Shown here one piece after another: positions 1 to 6,867 of a stretch of 30,933 bases of DNA. Location: positions 1-30,933 of the forward strand of contig CAKRIZ010000025.1 of assembly GCA_934351445.1 (NCBI GenBank), in the 5' to 3' direction. Source of the DNA: an uncultured Eubacterium sp. (lineage in GTDB: Bacteria > Bacillota > Clostridia > Lachnospirales > Lachnospiraceae). Made by a program: the position numbers and the translations under genes. The notes under the pieces were generated by a model. That model was not told where the DNA came from. It made no database searches and saw only the letters and a program-made list of their open reading frames with translations. Position 1 is the stretch's first letter, and each line of letters opens with the position of its first letter.

Positions 1-31
1 ATTTCATCACTCAATAATATCGCCGTTCGTC

Positions 32-53
32 AAATGCAAATAAATTTGCATTT
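32..53. terminator. AT-rich hairpin, possible terminator
   Basis: A perfect 9-bp inverted repeat (AAATGCAAA / TTTGCATTT) with a 4-nt loop, followed on the plus strand by two further T residues. It is AT-rich and lies in a gene-free stretch (1-206) at the window edge. It could end a gene that lies left of the window. The stem is weak in G+C, so this is a tentative call. Confidence 0.3.
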
Positions 54-124
54 TTCTCACTTTCGCTCATTATATCACATTTATTCTTTTCGCAAAAATT
101 TCACACAGGACATACAAAGGGAAA

Positions 125-151
125 CCTCCAAATCTATTATAGACTTGGAGG
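125..151 (-). terminator. Hairpin downstream of the nuclease pseudogene
   Basis: Inverted repeat CCTCCAAATCT / AGACTTGGAGG (11-nt arms with one mismatch, 5-nt loop). Read on the minus strand, it is followed by TTTCCCTTT. It lies about 55 nt after the stop of the degraded nuclease gene, where a rho-independent terminator would sit. The U-tract is interrupted, so its strength is uncertain. Confidence 0.55.
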
Positions 152-206
152 CTTGATTCTAACCATTTTATTCACAGAAAACTGTTTTCCTGCTACTATA
201 AAAGAA

Positions 207-880
207 CTATGCAAGCGCAGGTTCCTTCCCTGCAATAATCGCTTTCACTTCTTCTACGTTTTTATCTGTAGCTATAGCAATCTGCTCTATAGTAAAACCA
301 TTGTTATGCATATTAAGAATAATTTTTTCTTCTTTTCTTGCCTCTCCAATCGCAATACCATCTTCTTTTATTCCCTGACTCAAGTTACACATAACGCTCA
401 CATCCTTCCTGAAGTTCTCCTCAATAGGAATATCGTATTCATTTCCAATTATGTTTAGTTTTTCATCTATTGTAAGTTCCCTAGATAACAATGCTCCCAG
501 CAGACGGTGCAGTTCATACGTCTCATCATGTTCCGGCAGTTCCTTTGCCAGTCCAAGCATGATGATATTCAGCAAATCAAGATTTCCCTTCCATTCATAG
601 GAACCTATCAAATCTTACCAGACCTTCATTGATCTCTTCATTTTCTGTGTTGAAACCGACCAGTCTTTCACCATTTTTTTCGCTGGCTGCATTTGTGAGT
701 CCAGGCTCTGCCGGTATCGTACTGATATGTGGTGTCCCCTCAATGCAGTCAACCACATCCTTGAGATTCACGCCCTTAAACTCATCAACTGTTTTTACCA
801 GTATATGTGCCAGTATGCTCTTCTGTCCTAACAGACGCTTTGCACTCGTATCATACTGTGCAGTATTCTTCGTATGTCAT
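207..880 (-). pseudogene. Degraded PD-(D/E)XK (Rpn-type) nuclease/transposase-family gene
   Basis: I recognise this as a remnant of the Rpn/PD-(D/E)XK nuclease 'transposase' family common in Lachnospiraceae. A Shine-Dalgarno (AGGTGG) precedes an ATG at 880-878, but that frame stops after nine codons (853-851). Family sequence resumes in a shifted frame from about 873: a stretch beginning AQYDTSAKRLL, with VKTVDEFKG and VGFNTENEEINEGLVRFD, ending at a TGA at 597-595. From 611 down to 207 a different frame encodes the family's C-terminal half (SYEWKGNLDLLNIIM, LHRLLGALLSRELT, MCNLSQGIKEDG, and the tail EEVKAIIAGKEPALA). The catalytic middle that normally lies between 'GLVRFD' and 'LIGSYEWKG' is missing. 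The gene therefore has at least two lesions: a frameshift near the start, and an internal deletion that also changes frame. A functional nuclease is not expected. The C-terminal 134-codon stretch is open and could begin at TTG 611, but I infer it is not a real start. Confidence 0.8.
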
Positions 881-920
881 ACTTATCACCACCTTCTGGC
901 AGTACCATAACATATTCGAA

Positions 921-943
921 ACAAGAACACTGTCGAATCTTGT
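921..943 (-). terminator. Weak hairpin immediately after trmD
   Basis: Inverted repeat ACAAGA / TCTTGT with an 11-nt loop, starting directly after the trmD stop codon on the minus strand and followed by only three T residues. It is the only terminator-like structure at the end of the ylxM-trmD operon. The short stem and short T-run make it a weak candidate. Confidence 0.25.
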
Positions 944-1672
944 CTATTTATCTGTCTTTTTTATAATTTTCAATTCTTTTTCTGACAACTGTGCTTTTTG
1001 CAGCAGATCCGGTCTGCGCTCTGCCGTGCGCAGGATCGACTGTTCCCGGCGCCATGCGTCTACCTTGGCATGATCGCCGGACAAGAGGATAGGAGGTACT
1101 TTTTTGCCGTTCCACTCCTCGGGACGCGAATACTGCGGATATTCTAACAAGTTACCCTCTAACGATTCCGTGCTGCCGGACTCATCGTTTGTGAGCACAC
1201 CCGGCACCATGCGGCTGATTGCATCGACCATGACCATCGCCGGCAGCTCGCCGCCGGTCAGCACATAGTCTCCGATCGAAACATAGTCCGTGACGATCTC
1301 CTCGAGCACACGCTCGTCGATCCCCTCATAGTGCCCGCATAGCAGGATCAGATCCTCCTCCAGCGCAAGCTCCTTTGCCTGTGGCTGTGAGAAAATGCCG
1401 CCCTGCGGAGTCAGATAGACCGTGCGCGGCTTGTAACCGATGCGCTCTACCACGGAACGCCATGCATCATAGACCGGCTGCGCCTGCATGACCATACCGG
1501 CGCCTCCGCCATAGGGGTAATCATCGACTTTTTTATGTTTGTCCAATGTATAATCCCTGATATTGATGCAGTCGATCGTGACCAGCCCTTTGTCTGCGGC
1601 GCGTCCGATAATACTCGTATTCAGTCCCTGCGATACCATATCAGGAAACAGTGTTAATATATGAAAATTCAT
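944..1672 (-). CDS. trmD: tRNA (guanine-N1-)-methyltransferase TrmD
   Basis: TrmD methylates N1 of G37 in tRNAs that have G at position 36, using S-adenosylmethionine, and so prevents +1 frameshifting. The 242-residue product matches the usual family length. Visible hallmarks are the N-terminal MNFHILTLFPDM, the DYPYGGGAGMVM loop at about residue 51, and the SPOUT trefoil-knot segment with LTPQGG, CGHYEGIDER and SIGDYVLTGGELP (about residues 85-145), which binds SAM. The ATG at 1672 lies 3 nt after the rimM stop, and its ribosome site (AAGGA) lies inside the rimM end, which suggests translational coupling. It is the last gene of the ylxM-ffh-rpsP-khpA-rimM-trmD series, a standard Firmicute arrangement. 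Identification is secure. Confidence 0.97.
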   Translation of the reverse strand: MNFHILTLFPDMVSQGLNTSIIGRAADKGLVTIDCINIRDYTLDKHKKVDDYPYGGGAGMVMQAQPVYDAWRSVVERIGYKPRTVYLTPQGGIFSQPQAKELALEEDLILLCGHYEGIDERVLEEIVTDYVSIGDYVLTGGELPAMVMVDAISRMVPGVLTNDESGSTESLEGNLLEYPQYSRPEEWNGKKVPPILLSGDHAKVDAWRREQSILRTAERRPDLLQKAQLSEKELKIIKKTDK

Positions 1673-1675
1673 GAC

Positions 1676-2203
1676 CTATTCCTTCTTATTCAAATCCCGC
1701 AGTCCCGGCAGCAGATGCAATGTCACATAGCCGCCTTCAATATTGACCTCCTGCACACAGTCGTGGATCGCGGGCACGAGCAGTTCATCATTTTGTGGCG
1801 TTTTGATGACATATACATCATTCGCCCCGGTCGTGAGCACATCCGTAAGCGTACCGAGTGTCTCACCCTCATCGCTTTTTGCGGTCAGTCCGATGAGGTC
1901 TGCCACAAAGTACTCGTCCTCGTCTAATTCTACCGCGTTCTCGCGCGTGACATAGAGGTTGCACTTTTTGTACTGCTCGATGTCGTTGATATTGTCAAAA
2001 TGCTTAAATTTGACGATCACGAGGTTTTTGAAATAGCGGACGCGCTCGACCTCCAGATGAAGGAAACTGCCGTCCTTTTTCTGTAATTCGACCTCGGCGA
2101 GATCGTCATAACGGGATGCGTCATCGGTCGTCGGAAATACCTTCACCTCGCCGCGCAGTCCGTGTGTATCTAAAATTGCACCTACCTGCAATAAATCTTC
2201 CAT
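1676..2203 (-). CDS. rimM: 16S rRNA processing factor RimM
   Basis: RimM assists maturation of the 30S subunit head and binds ribosomal protein S19. The 175-residue product has the N-terminal RimM beta-barrel (LLQVGAILDTHGLRGEVKVF near the start) and a C-terminal PRC-barrel (DLIGLTAKSDEGETLG, then GANDVYVIK and LLVPAIHDCV). The frame stays open 39 codons further upstream. I chose the ATG at 2203 because AGGAG lies 9 nt before it and the family consensus begins there. It is coupled to trmD (3-nt gap). A 144-nt spacer separates it from khpA. That spacer holds a 10-bp palindrome (ACGCATGCGT, near 2303) but no convincing promoter: a TTGACA is present on the minus strand without a matching -10. 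Confidence 0.95.
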   Translation of the reverse strand: MEDLLQVGAILDTHGLRGEVKVFPTTDDASRYDDLAEVELQKKDGSFLHLEVERVRYFKNLVIVKFKHFDNINDIEQYKKCNLYVTRENAVELDEDEYFVADLIGLTAKSDEGETLGTLTDVLTTGANDVYVIKTPQNDELLVPAIHDCVQEVNIEGGYVTLHLLPGLRDLNKKE

Positions 2204-2347
2204 AATAATATTCTCCTTGCTGTGTCTGTATCTATCTGGGTGATTGCGAAACTGTTTTGTCAATCTTCCATTTCCGGAACATTTCTCTGAAAAACAAGAA
2301 ACGCATGCGTGACTGCGCAAAGCGTATCAACACATGCATCTTGGTGG

Positions 2348-2578
2348 CTACTGCATGATATCTACAATAACCTTTTTTTCACTTTTTGAGGCTGCTGCTT
2401 TCACAACAGAACGGATTGCTTTCGCAATACGACCCTGTTTACCGATTACCTTACCCATATCGGACTGTGCAACGCGAAGCTCCACAACGATGGATTTGTC
2501 AGTTTCTGTCTCAGTGACTACGACCTGATCCGGGTAATCGACCAAGGCTTTTGCGATTACTTCCACTAATTCCTTCAT
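2348..2578 (-). CDS. khpA: KH-domain RNA-binding protein KhpA (YlqC family)
   Basis: This 76-residue single-KH-domain protein belongs to the KhpA/YlqC family, which partners with KhpB (Jag) and binds RNA; in streptococci it affects cell division. The sequence shows the type II KH fold with the RNA-gripping GxxG loop as GKQG (about residues 46-49, within GKVIGKQGRIAKAIR). GAGGT lies 8 nt upstream of the ATG at 2578. The gene follows rpsP by 13 nt, the usual context rpsP-khpA-rimM-trmD, which ties it to ribosome assembly. The length is normal for the family. Confidence 0.92.
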   Translation of the reverse strand: MKELVEVIAKALVDYPDQVVVTETETDKSIVVELRVAQSDMGKVIGKQGRIAKAIRSVVKAAASKSEKKVIVDIMQ

Positions 2579-2591
2579 TGGTCTACCTCAC

Positions 2592-2837
2592 TTATTTCTC
2601 GATACCAGCTAACTTGAAAATCTTTGCAACAGTTTCGGTAGGCTGTGCACCGTTTGCTAACCACTTCTTAGCTGCCTCAGCATCTACGTGATACTCGCTG
2701 GGATCCTTTGTGGGATCGTAAGTACCGATCTCATCGATGCTCTGACCGTTACGTGCAGTTCTTGAATCTGCAACAACGATTCTATAGAAAGGAGCCTTCT
2801 TCTGTCCTAATCTCTTTAATCTGATCTTTACTGCCAT
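2592..2837 (-). CDS. rpsP: 30S ribosomal protein S16
   Basis: S16 is a small-subunit protein needed for 30S assembly. The 81-residue product begins [20 protein letters not shown] and contains [11 protein letters not shown] and IGTYDP, all typical of bacterial S16. A strong Shine-Dalgarno (AAGGAGGTG) precedes the ATG at 2837. It lies 38 nt after ffh in the same operon, with no terminator in the gap, so SRP and 30S assembly genes are likely co-transcribed. Confidence 0.97.
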   Translation of the reverse strand: MAVKIRLKRLGQKKAPFYRIVVADSRTARNGQSIDEIGTYDPTKDPSEYHVDAEAAKKWLANGAQPTETVAKIFKLAGIEK

Positions 2838-2875
2838 TTCATTTCACCTCCTTGGAATTTTTCTTTTATCTATGG

Positions 2876-4225
2876 TTAAAATGGTAATTTAAACCTTCCC
2901 ATTTTACCGCCTCTGCCTTTCATCATACCCGGCATCTGCTTCATCATCTTGCGTGCCTGCTCAAACTGCTTGACCAGCCGGTTGACTTCTGAGATGTCCA
3001 CACCCGCGCCGTTTGCGATTCTGCGCTTTCTGCTCGGATTGAGTACATTCGGGTTTGCCCGCTCCTGCGGTGTCATGGAGTAGATGATCGCCTCAATGCG
3101 CGCCATCTTTTTCTCATCCATCGCATTTTCTATCTCTGCCATCTGCGCACCGCCCATGCCCGGCATCATGCCGAGTACACTGGAGAGCCCACCCAGTTTT
3201 TTCATCTGGTTCATCGACTCGAGATAGTCATCAAAGGAGAACTCTGCCTTTTTGAGACGCTGTTCCATCTCCTTTGCCTTGTCCGCATCCATCTGTGCCT
3301 CTGCCTTTTCAATGAGCGTGAGTACATCGCCCATACCGAGGATTCTGGATGCCATACGATCGGGATAAAACTGCTCCAGATCAGAGAGCTTCTCACCCAT
3401 GCCGACATATAGAATCGGCTTTCCGGTCACTGCCCGGATGGATAGCGCCGCACCGCCTCTGGTGTCGCCGTCCAGCTTGGTCAGAATCACGCCATCAATA
3501 CCGATCGTCTCATCAAATGTCTTGGCGACATTGACTGCATCCTGACCTGTCATGGCATCGACAACCAATATTGTCTGTGCCACATCCACCTGCTCCTTAA
3601 TCGAAACAAGTTCCGCCATCATATCCTCATCTACATGAAGACGTCCGGCTGTATCTAAAATGACCAGATTGTAGCCATTTTTATTTGCATGCTCGACTGC
3701 TGCCTTTGCGATATCTACCGGAGAATTTTTATCTCCCATAGCAAAGACATCCACGCCCTGCTTCTCACCGTTGATCTGCAACTGCTCAATCGCCGCCGGA
3801 CGGTATACATCACATGCGACGAGCAGCGGCTTTTTGCCCTTCTGCTTGAACTTGCCGGCGAGCTTGGCTGTGGTCGTTGTCTTACCGGCTCCCTGCAAAC
3901 CAGCCATCATGATAATGGTTGTCTCCTTGCCGGGCCGCAGTGCGATCTCTGTCGTCTCCGATCCCATGAGTGCAGTCATTTCCTCATTTACGATCTTAAT
4001 GACCATCTGTCCGGGATTGAGTCCATTCATTACATCCGCACCGATCGCGCGCTCCTGCACAGTCTTTGTGAACTGCTTGACCACCTTGAAATTGACATCT
4101 GCCTCGAGCAGCGCCATCTTGACTTCCTTCAGGGCTGCCTTTACGTCATCCTCTGTCAGTCGTCCCTTGCTGCGCAGATTCTTGAATACATTCTGAAGTT
4201 TTTCTGATAAACCGTCAAATGCCAT
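2876..4225 (-). CDS. ffh: Signal recognition particle GTPase Ffh
   Basis: Ffh binds SRP RNA and the signal peptides of nascent chains, then docks on FtsY at the membrane. The 449-residue product shows an N domain (residues 1-100), a G domain with P-loop GLQGAGKTT (109-117), DTAGRLHVDE, and TKLDGDTRGGAA. The C-terminal methionine-rich M domain includes MNQMKKLGGLSSVLGMMPGM and ends in a second Met/Lys-rich segment (MKQMPGMM). It starts 3 nt after the ylxM stop, with GAGGA upstream of the ATG. Its receptor FtsY is encoded nearby (5880-6857) but in another transcription unit. Length and motifs are complete. Confidence 0.98.
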   Translation of the reverse strand: MAFDGLSEKLQNVFKNLRSKGRLTEDDVKAALKEVKMALLEADVNFKVVKQFTKTVQERAIGADVMNGLNPGQMVIKIVNEEMTALMGSETTEIALRPGKETTIIMMAGLQGAGKTTTTAKLAGKFKQKGKKPLLVACDVYRPAAIEQLQINGEKQGVDVFAMGDKNSPVDIAKAAVEHANKNGYNLVILDTAGRLHVDEDMMAELVSIKEQVDVAQTILVVDAMTGQDAVNVAKTFDETIGIDGVILTKLDGDTRGGAALSIRAVTGKPILYVGMGEKLSDLEQFYPDRMASRILGMGDVLTLIEKAEAQMDADKAKEMEQRLKKAEFSFDDYLESMNQMKKLGGLSSVLGMMPGMGGAQMAEIENAMDEKKMARIEAIIYSMTPQERANPNVLNPSRKRRIANGAGVDISEVNRLVKQFEQARKMMKQMPGMMKGRGGKMGRFKLPF

Positions 4226-4228
4226 ATA

Positions 4229-4585
4229 CTACAAATCCTCTATTATTTCACCTGAGATCTGTTTGATCTCCTTCAACAGATGTTCCTCATGGCTGTGCTC
4301 ATATTCTTCAGCACACTTCTGTATGTGGACTGCCTTTTCACGCAGATCCATGAAACGTGCCATGAGATGCAGTGTGTTTTCATATTCCTCTAGCTTTTTC
4401 GTGGCTCTCTTAACCAGATCATGCACTGCCTGTCTGGATGTATCCTGATCTTCAGCAATCTCACCTAACGAAAGATCATCAAATACAAATGCCTCAAAAA
4501 TTCTTCTCTGATGTTCATTTAACAGTTCACCATAAAAGTCATAGAGGTATGCCTGCTTTATCTTAGGTTCCATATCTGATGCCAT
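4229..4585 (-). CDS. ylxM: YlxM/p13 family putative DNA-binding protein (UPF0122)
   Basis: YlxM is a small helix-turn-helix protein encoded with ffh in many Firmicutes. It has been linked to SRP function, and its exact role is unclear. The product (118 residues) carries a sigma-70 region-4-like HTH: LLNEHQRRIFEAFVFDDLSL, then GEIAEDQDTSRQAVHDLVKR (about residues 22-60). The C-terminal part is highly charged and helical. The frame can be opened from a GTG at 4594, but AAAGGTG is best spaced for the ATG at 4585; another ATG at 4573 is possible. It is first in the operon, just downstream of a strong promoter. Confidence 0.88.
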   Translation of the reverse strand: MASDMEPKIKQAYLYDFYGELLNEHQRRIFEAFVFDDLSLGEIAEDQDTSRQAVHDLVKRATKKLEEYENTLHLMARFMDLREKAVHIQKCAEEYEHSHEEHLLKEIKQISGEIIEDL

Positions 4586-4617
4586 CGTCACCACACCTTT
4601 TCTCTCAAGCCTCAGTT

Positions 4618-4646
4618 ATCATACTACAACGAAAAAGAGGTGTCAA
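4618..4646 (-). promoter_or_regulatory. SigA promoter of the ylxM-ffh-rpsP-khpA-rimM-trmD operon
   Basis: On the minus strand, TTGACA (4646-4641) and TATGAT (4623-4618) are separated by exactly 17 nt, close to the vegetative consensus. The -10 ends about 30 nt before the ylxM start. The -35 hexamer lies in one arm of the upstream ilvA terminator hairpin, so the two elements overlap. Confidence 0.85.
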
Positions 4647-4667
4647 GTATTTTTTCTTGTCACCTCT
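4632..4667 (-). terminator. Rho-independent terminator of ilvA (end of rnc-smc-ftsY-ilvA)
   Basis: Read on the minus strand, a 12-nt arm AGAGGTGACAAG (4667-4656) pairs with CTTGACACCTCT (4647-4636) with one mismatch and an 8-nt loop, followed by TTTTT. It begins about 17 nt after the ilvA stop. The right arm doubles as the -35 of the next operon. The plus-strand side also has a short T-run, so weak bidirectional function is possible. Confidence 0.8.
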
Positions 4668-4684
4668 CATTTTTATAATGGCAG

Positions 4685-5896
4685 TTAAAGTGTCGTCCGC
4701 ACAAGTTTCGGGCGGTAGCCTTCCTTTTCCAGTGCCTGCATGATCTGCTTTTTGTGATCTGTTCCAAAGCACTCTAACGTGATGCGCAGCTCCACAGCCG
4801 CATTGCGGTTCGTGCTGACAAACTGATTGTGCTCGAGCTTGATGACATTACCCTGCACGCCTGCGATCAGTCCGGATACCTTGCACAGCTCACCCGGCTT
4901 ATCAGGCAGCAATACCGATACGGTAAAGATACGGTCTCTGAAGATCAGTCCCTGCTGTACGACGGAGGACATCGTGATCACATCCATATTTCCGCCACTT
5001 AAGATTGATACGACACGCTTATTTTTCGCTTTTAACTTTTTGAGTGCAGCGACTGTTAAAAGTCCTGAATTCTCGACAACCATCTTGTGGTTTTCCACCA
5101 TATCGAGGAAAGCTACAACGAGCTCATCATCCTCTACCGTGATGATGTCGTCGAGATTTTTTTTAATATAAGGGAAAATGTGCTCACCCGGCGTCTTTAC
5201 CGCAGTACCGTCTGCGATCGTATTGACACTCGGCAGCGTCGTCACCTTGCCCTCGCGGAAGGATACCTGCATACAGTTGGCGCCCGCCGGCTCTACGCCG
5301 ATGACTTTGATCTTCGGGTTGAGCAGCTTCGCCAGCGTCGATACGCCGGTCGCGAGTCCGCCTCCGCCGATCGGTACGAGGATGTATTCTACAAGCGGCA
5401 GCTCCTTGAAGATCTCCATTGCAATCGTTCCCTGTCCGGTCGCTACCGCCAGATCATCAAACGGATGGATAAATGTATATCCATGCTCCTTTGCCAGCTC
5501 TAATGCATGTGCACACGCCTCATCGTAGACATCTCCGTACAGTACGACCTCTGCACCGTAGCCTTTTGTACGGTTGACCTTGATGAGCGGTGTCGTTGTC
5601 GGCATGACAATCGTTGCCTTGCAGCCGTAACACTTTGCCGCATATGCGACTCCCTGCGCATGGTTTCCTGCAGATGCGGTGATCAGACCTCTCTCACGCT
5701 CCTCATCGGTCAGTGTGCTGATCTTATAATATGCACCACGCACCTTGTATGCACCTGTAAACTGCATATTTTCCGGTTTTAAATACACCTTGTTTCCGGT
5801 CTGTTCACTCAGATAATCGCTGTAGACCAATTTGGTCTCGAGTGTGACCTCTTTTACTTTCTCACTTGCTTCTTCAAATTTATCCAATGTCAGCAT
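4685..5896 (-). CDS. ilvA: Threonine ammonia-lyase (threonine dehydratase) with ACT domain
   Basis: This PLP enzyme deaminates L-threonine to 2-oxobutanoate, the first step towards isoleucine or of threonine catabolism. The 403-residue product has the PLP-lysine motif ENMQFTGAYKVRGA (Lys51), the ASAGNHAQGVA segment, the phosphate-binding glycine loop GGGGLATG (from about 177), and a C-terminal ACT domain (about 325-400, starting near FTVSVLLPDKPGEL). This is the medium-length form with one ACT domain. The ACT domain suggests feedback control, but the ligand cannot be read from sequence. I chose the ATG at 5896 because AAAGGG lies 9 nt upstream. The frame is open to 5935. The start overlaps the 3' end of ftsY by 17 nt, so translation is probably coupled. 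Confidence 0.92.
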   Translation of the reverse strand: MLTLDKFEEASEKVKEVTLETKLVYSDYLSEQTGNKVYLKPENMQFTGAYKVRGAYYKISTLTDEERERGLITASAGNHAQGVAYAAKCYGCKATIVMPTTTPLIKVNRTKGYGAEVVLYGDVYDEACAHALELAKEHGYTFIHPFDDLAVATGQGTIAMEIFKELPLVEYILVPIGGGGLATGVSTLAKLLNPKIKVIGVEPAGANCMQVSFREGKVTTLPSVNTIADGTAVKTPGEHIFPYIKKNLDDIITVEDDELVVAFLDMVENHKMVVENSGLLTVAALKKLKAKNKRVVSILSGGNMDVITMSSVVQQGLIFRDRIFTVSVLLPDKPGELCKVSGLIAGVQGNVIKLEHNQFVSTNRNAAVELRITLECFGTDHKKQIMQALEKEGYRPKLVRTTL

Positions 5897-6857
5897 GTTC
5901 TTCATCCCTTTCCGGCGCCCTGTCAAAGAGTGCATTCACAAAATCATTTGAATCAAATTTCTGCAGGTCATCAATCGACTCACCCACACCGATATATTTC
6001 ACCGGTATTCCAAGTTCTGACTGTATCGCAACTGCGATACCACCTTTTGCAGTTCCATCCATCTTCGTTAAGATAATACCTGTGATATCTGCCACTTCCG
6101 AGAACTGCTTTGCCTGTGCGAGTGCATTCTGTCCGGTTGTACCATCGAGTACAACAAGCGTCTCACGGAATGCATCCGGATACTCGCGGTCAATGATATG
6201 ATTCATCTTGCGCAGTTCTTCCATCAGGTTTTTCTTATTATGCAATCGGCCTGCCGTATCGCACAGCAATACATCCGCGTGGCGTGCCTTGGCCGCTGCA
6301 ATCGCATCGTAGACAATCGCTGCCGGATCTGCGCCCTCCTGCCCACCGATCATCTCTACGCCGGCGCGGTTGGCCCATTCCTCAAGCTGGCTGCCTGCCG
6401 CCGCACGGAACGTATCTGCTGCTGCTACGATGACTTTCTTTCCCTGCGCCTTGAGCTTTCCTGCGAGTTTTCCGATTGAAGTCGTCTTGCCGACGCCATT
6501 GACTCCGATGACCATGACAACCGACTTTTCCTGTTCAAAACGATAGGCTGTCTCTCCGACATTCATCTGTTTTTTAATGCTCTCGATCAATAATTCCTTA
6601 CAGTCCGCAGGATTTTTGATATGCTGTTCCTTCACCTGCTGCTTCAGATGCTCAATGATCTCCTCCGTTGCATGGATACCGATATCTCCCATAACCAGAA
6701 TCTCCTCGATCTCCTCATAGAAATCATCATCGATACTGGAGAATCCACTGAATACATTATCGATACCTTTTACAATGTTGTCTCGCGTCTTGGTCAGGCC
6801 CTCTACGAGTCTGCCAAAAAATCCCTTTTTCTTCTGTGTCGTCTGTTCCTGTTCCAT
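5880..6857 (-). CDS. ftsY: SRP receptor GTPase FtsY
   Basis: FtsY is the membrane-associated receptor for the Ffh-nascent chain complex. The 325-residue product has a very short acidic N-terminal segment instead of the long A domain of E. coli. The N domain follows, then P-loop GVNGVGKT (118-125), DTFRAAAGSQLEEWA, DTAGRLHNK and TKMDGTAKGG. Length is normal for Clostridia. It follows smc by 10 nt and its 3' end overlaps ilvA, so rnc-smc-ftsY-ilvA appears to be one transcription unit. The N-terminal KKKGFFGRLVEGL is amphipathic and probably helps membrane binding (inference). Confidence 0.97.
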   Translation of the reverse strand: MEQEQTTQKKKGFFGRLVEGLTKTRDNIVKGIDNVFSGFSSIDDDFYEEIEEILVMGDIGIHATEEIIEHLKQQVKEQHIKNPADCKELLIESIKKQMNVGETAYRFEQEKSVVMVIGVNGVGKTTSIGKLAGKLKAQGKKVIVAAADTFRAAAGSQLEEWANRAGVEMIGGQEGADPAAIVYDAIAAAKARHADVLLCDTAGRLHNKKNLMEELRKMNHIIDREYPDAFRETLVVLDGTTGQNALAQAKQFSEVADITGIILTKMDGTAKGGIAVAIQSELGIPVKYIGVGESIDDLQKFDSNDFVNALFDRAPERDEEHADIG

Positions 6858-6867
6858 TGTCTGTCTC

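Noticed and set aside
921..943. Possible LexA-type operator (GAAC...GTTC-like) near the pseudogene start
   Set aside because: The bases AGAACACTGTCGAA do not fit the Gram-positive LexA box at the required positions; a weak hairpin after trmD is the simpler reading.
2204..2347. Internal promoter before rimM (TTGACA on the minus strand)
   Set aside because: No acceptable -10 hexamer occurs 16-18 nt downstream, so it is probably chance.
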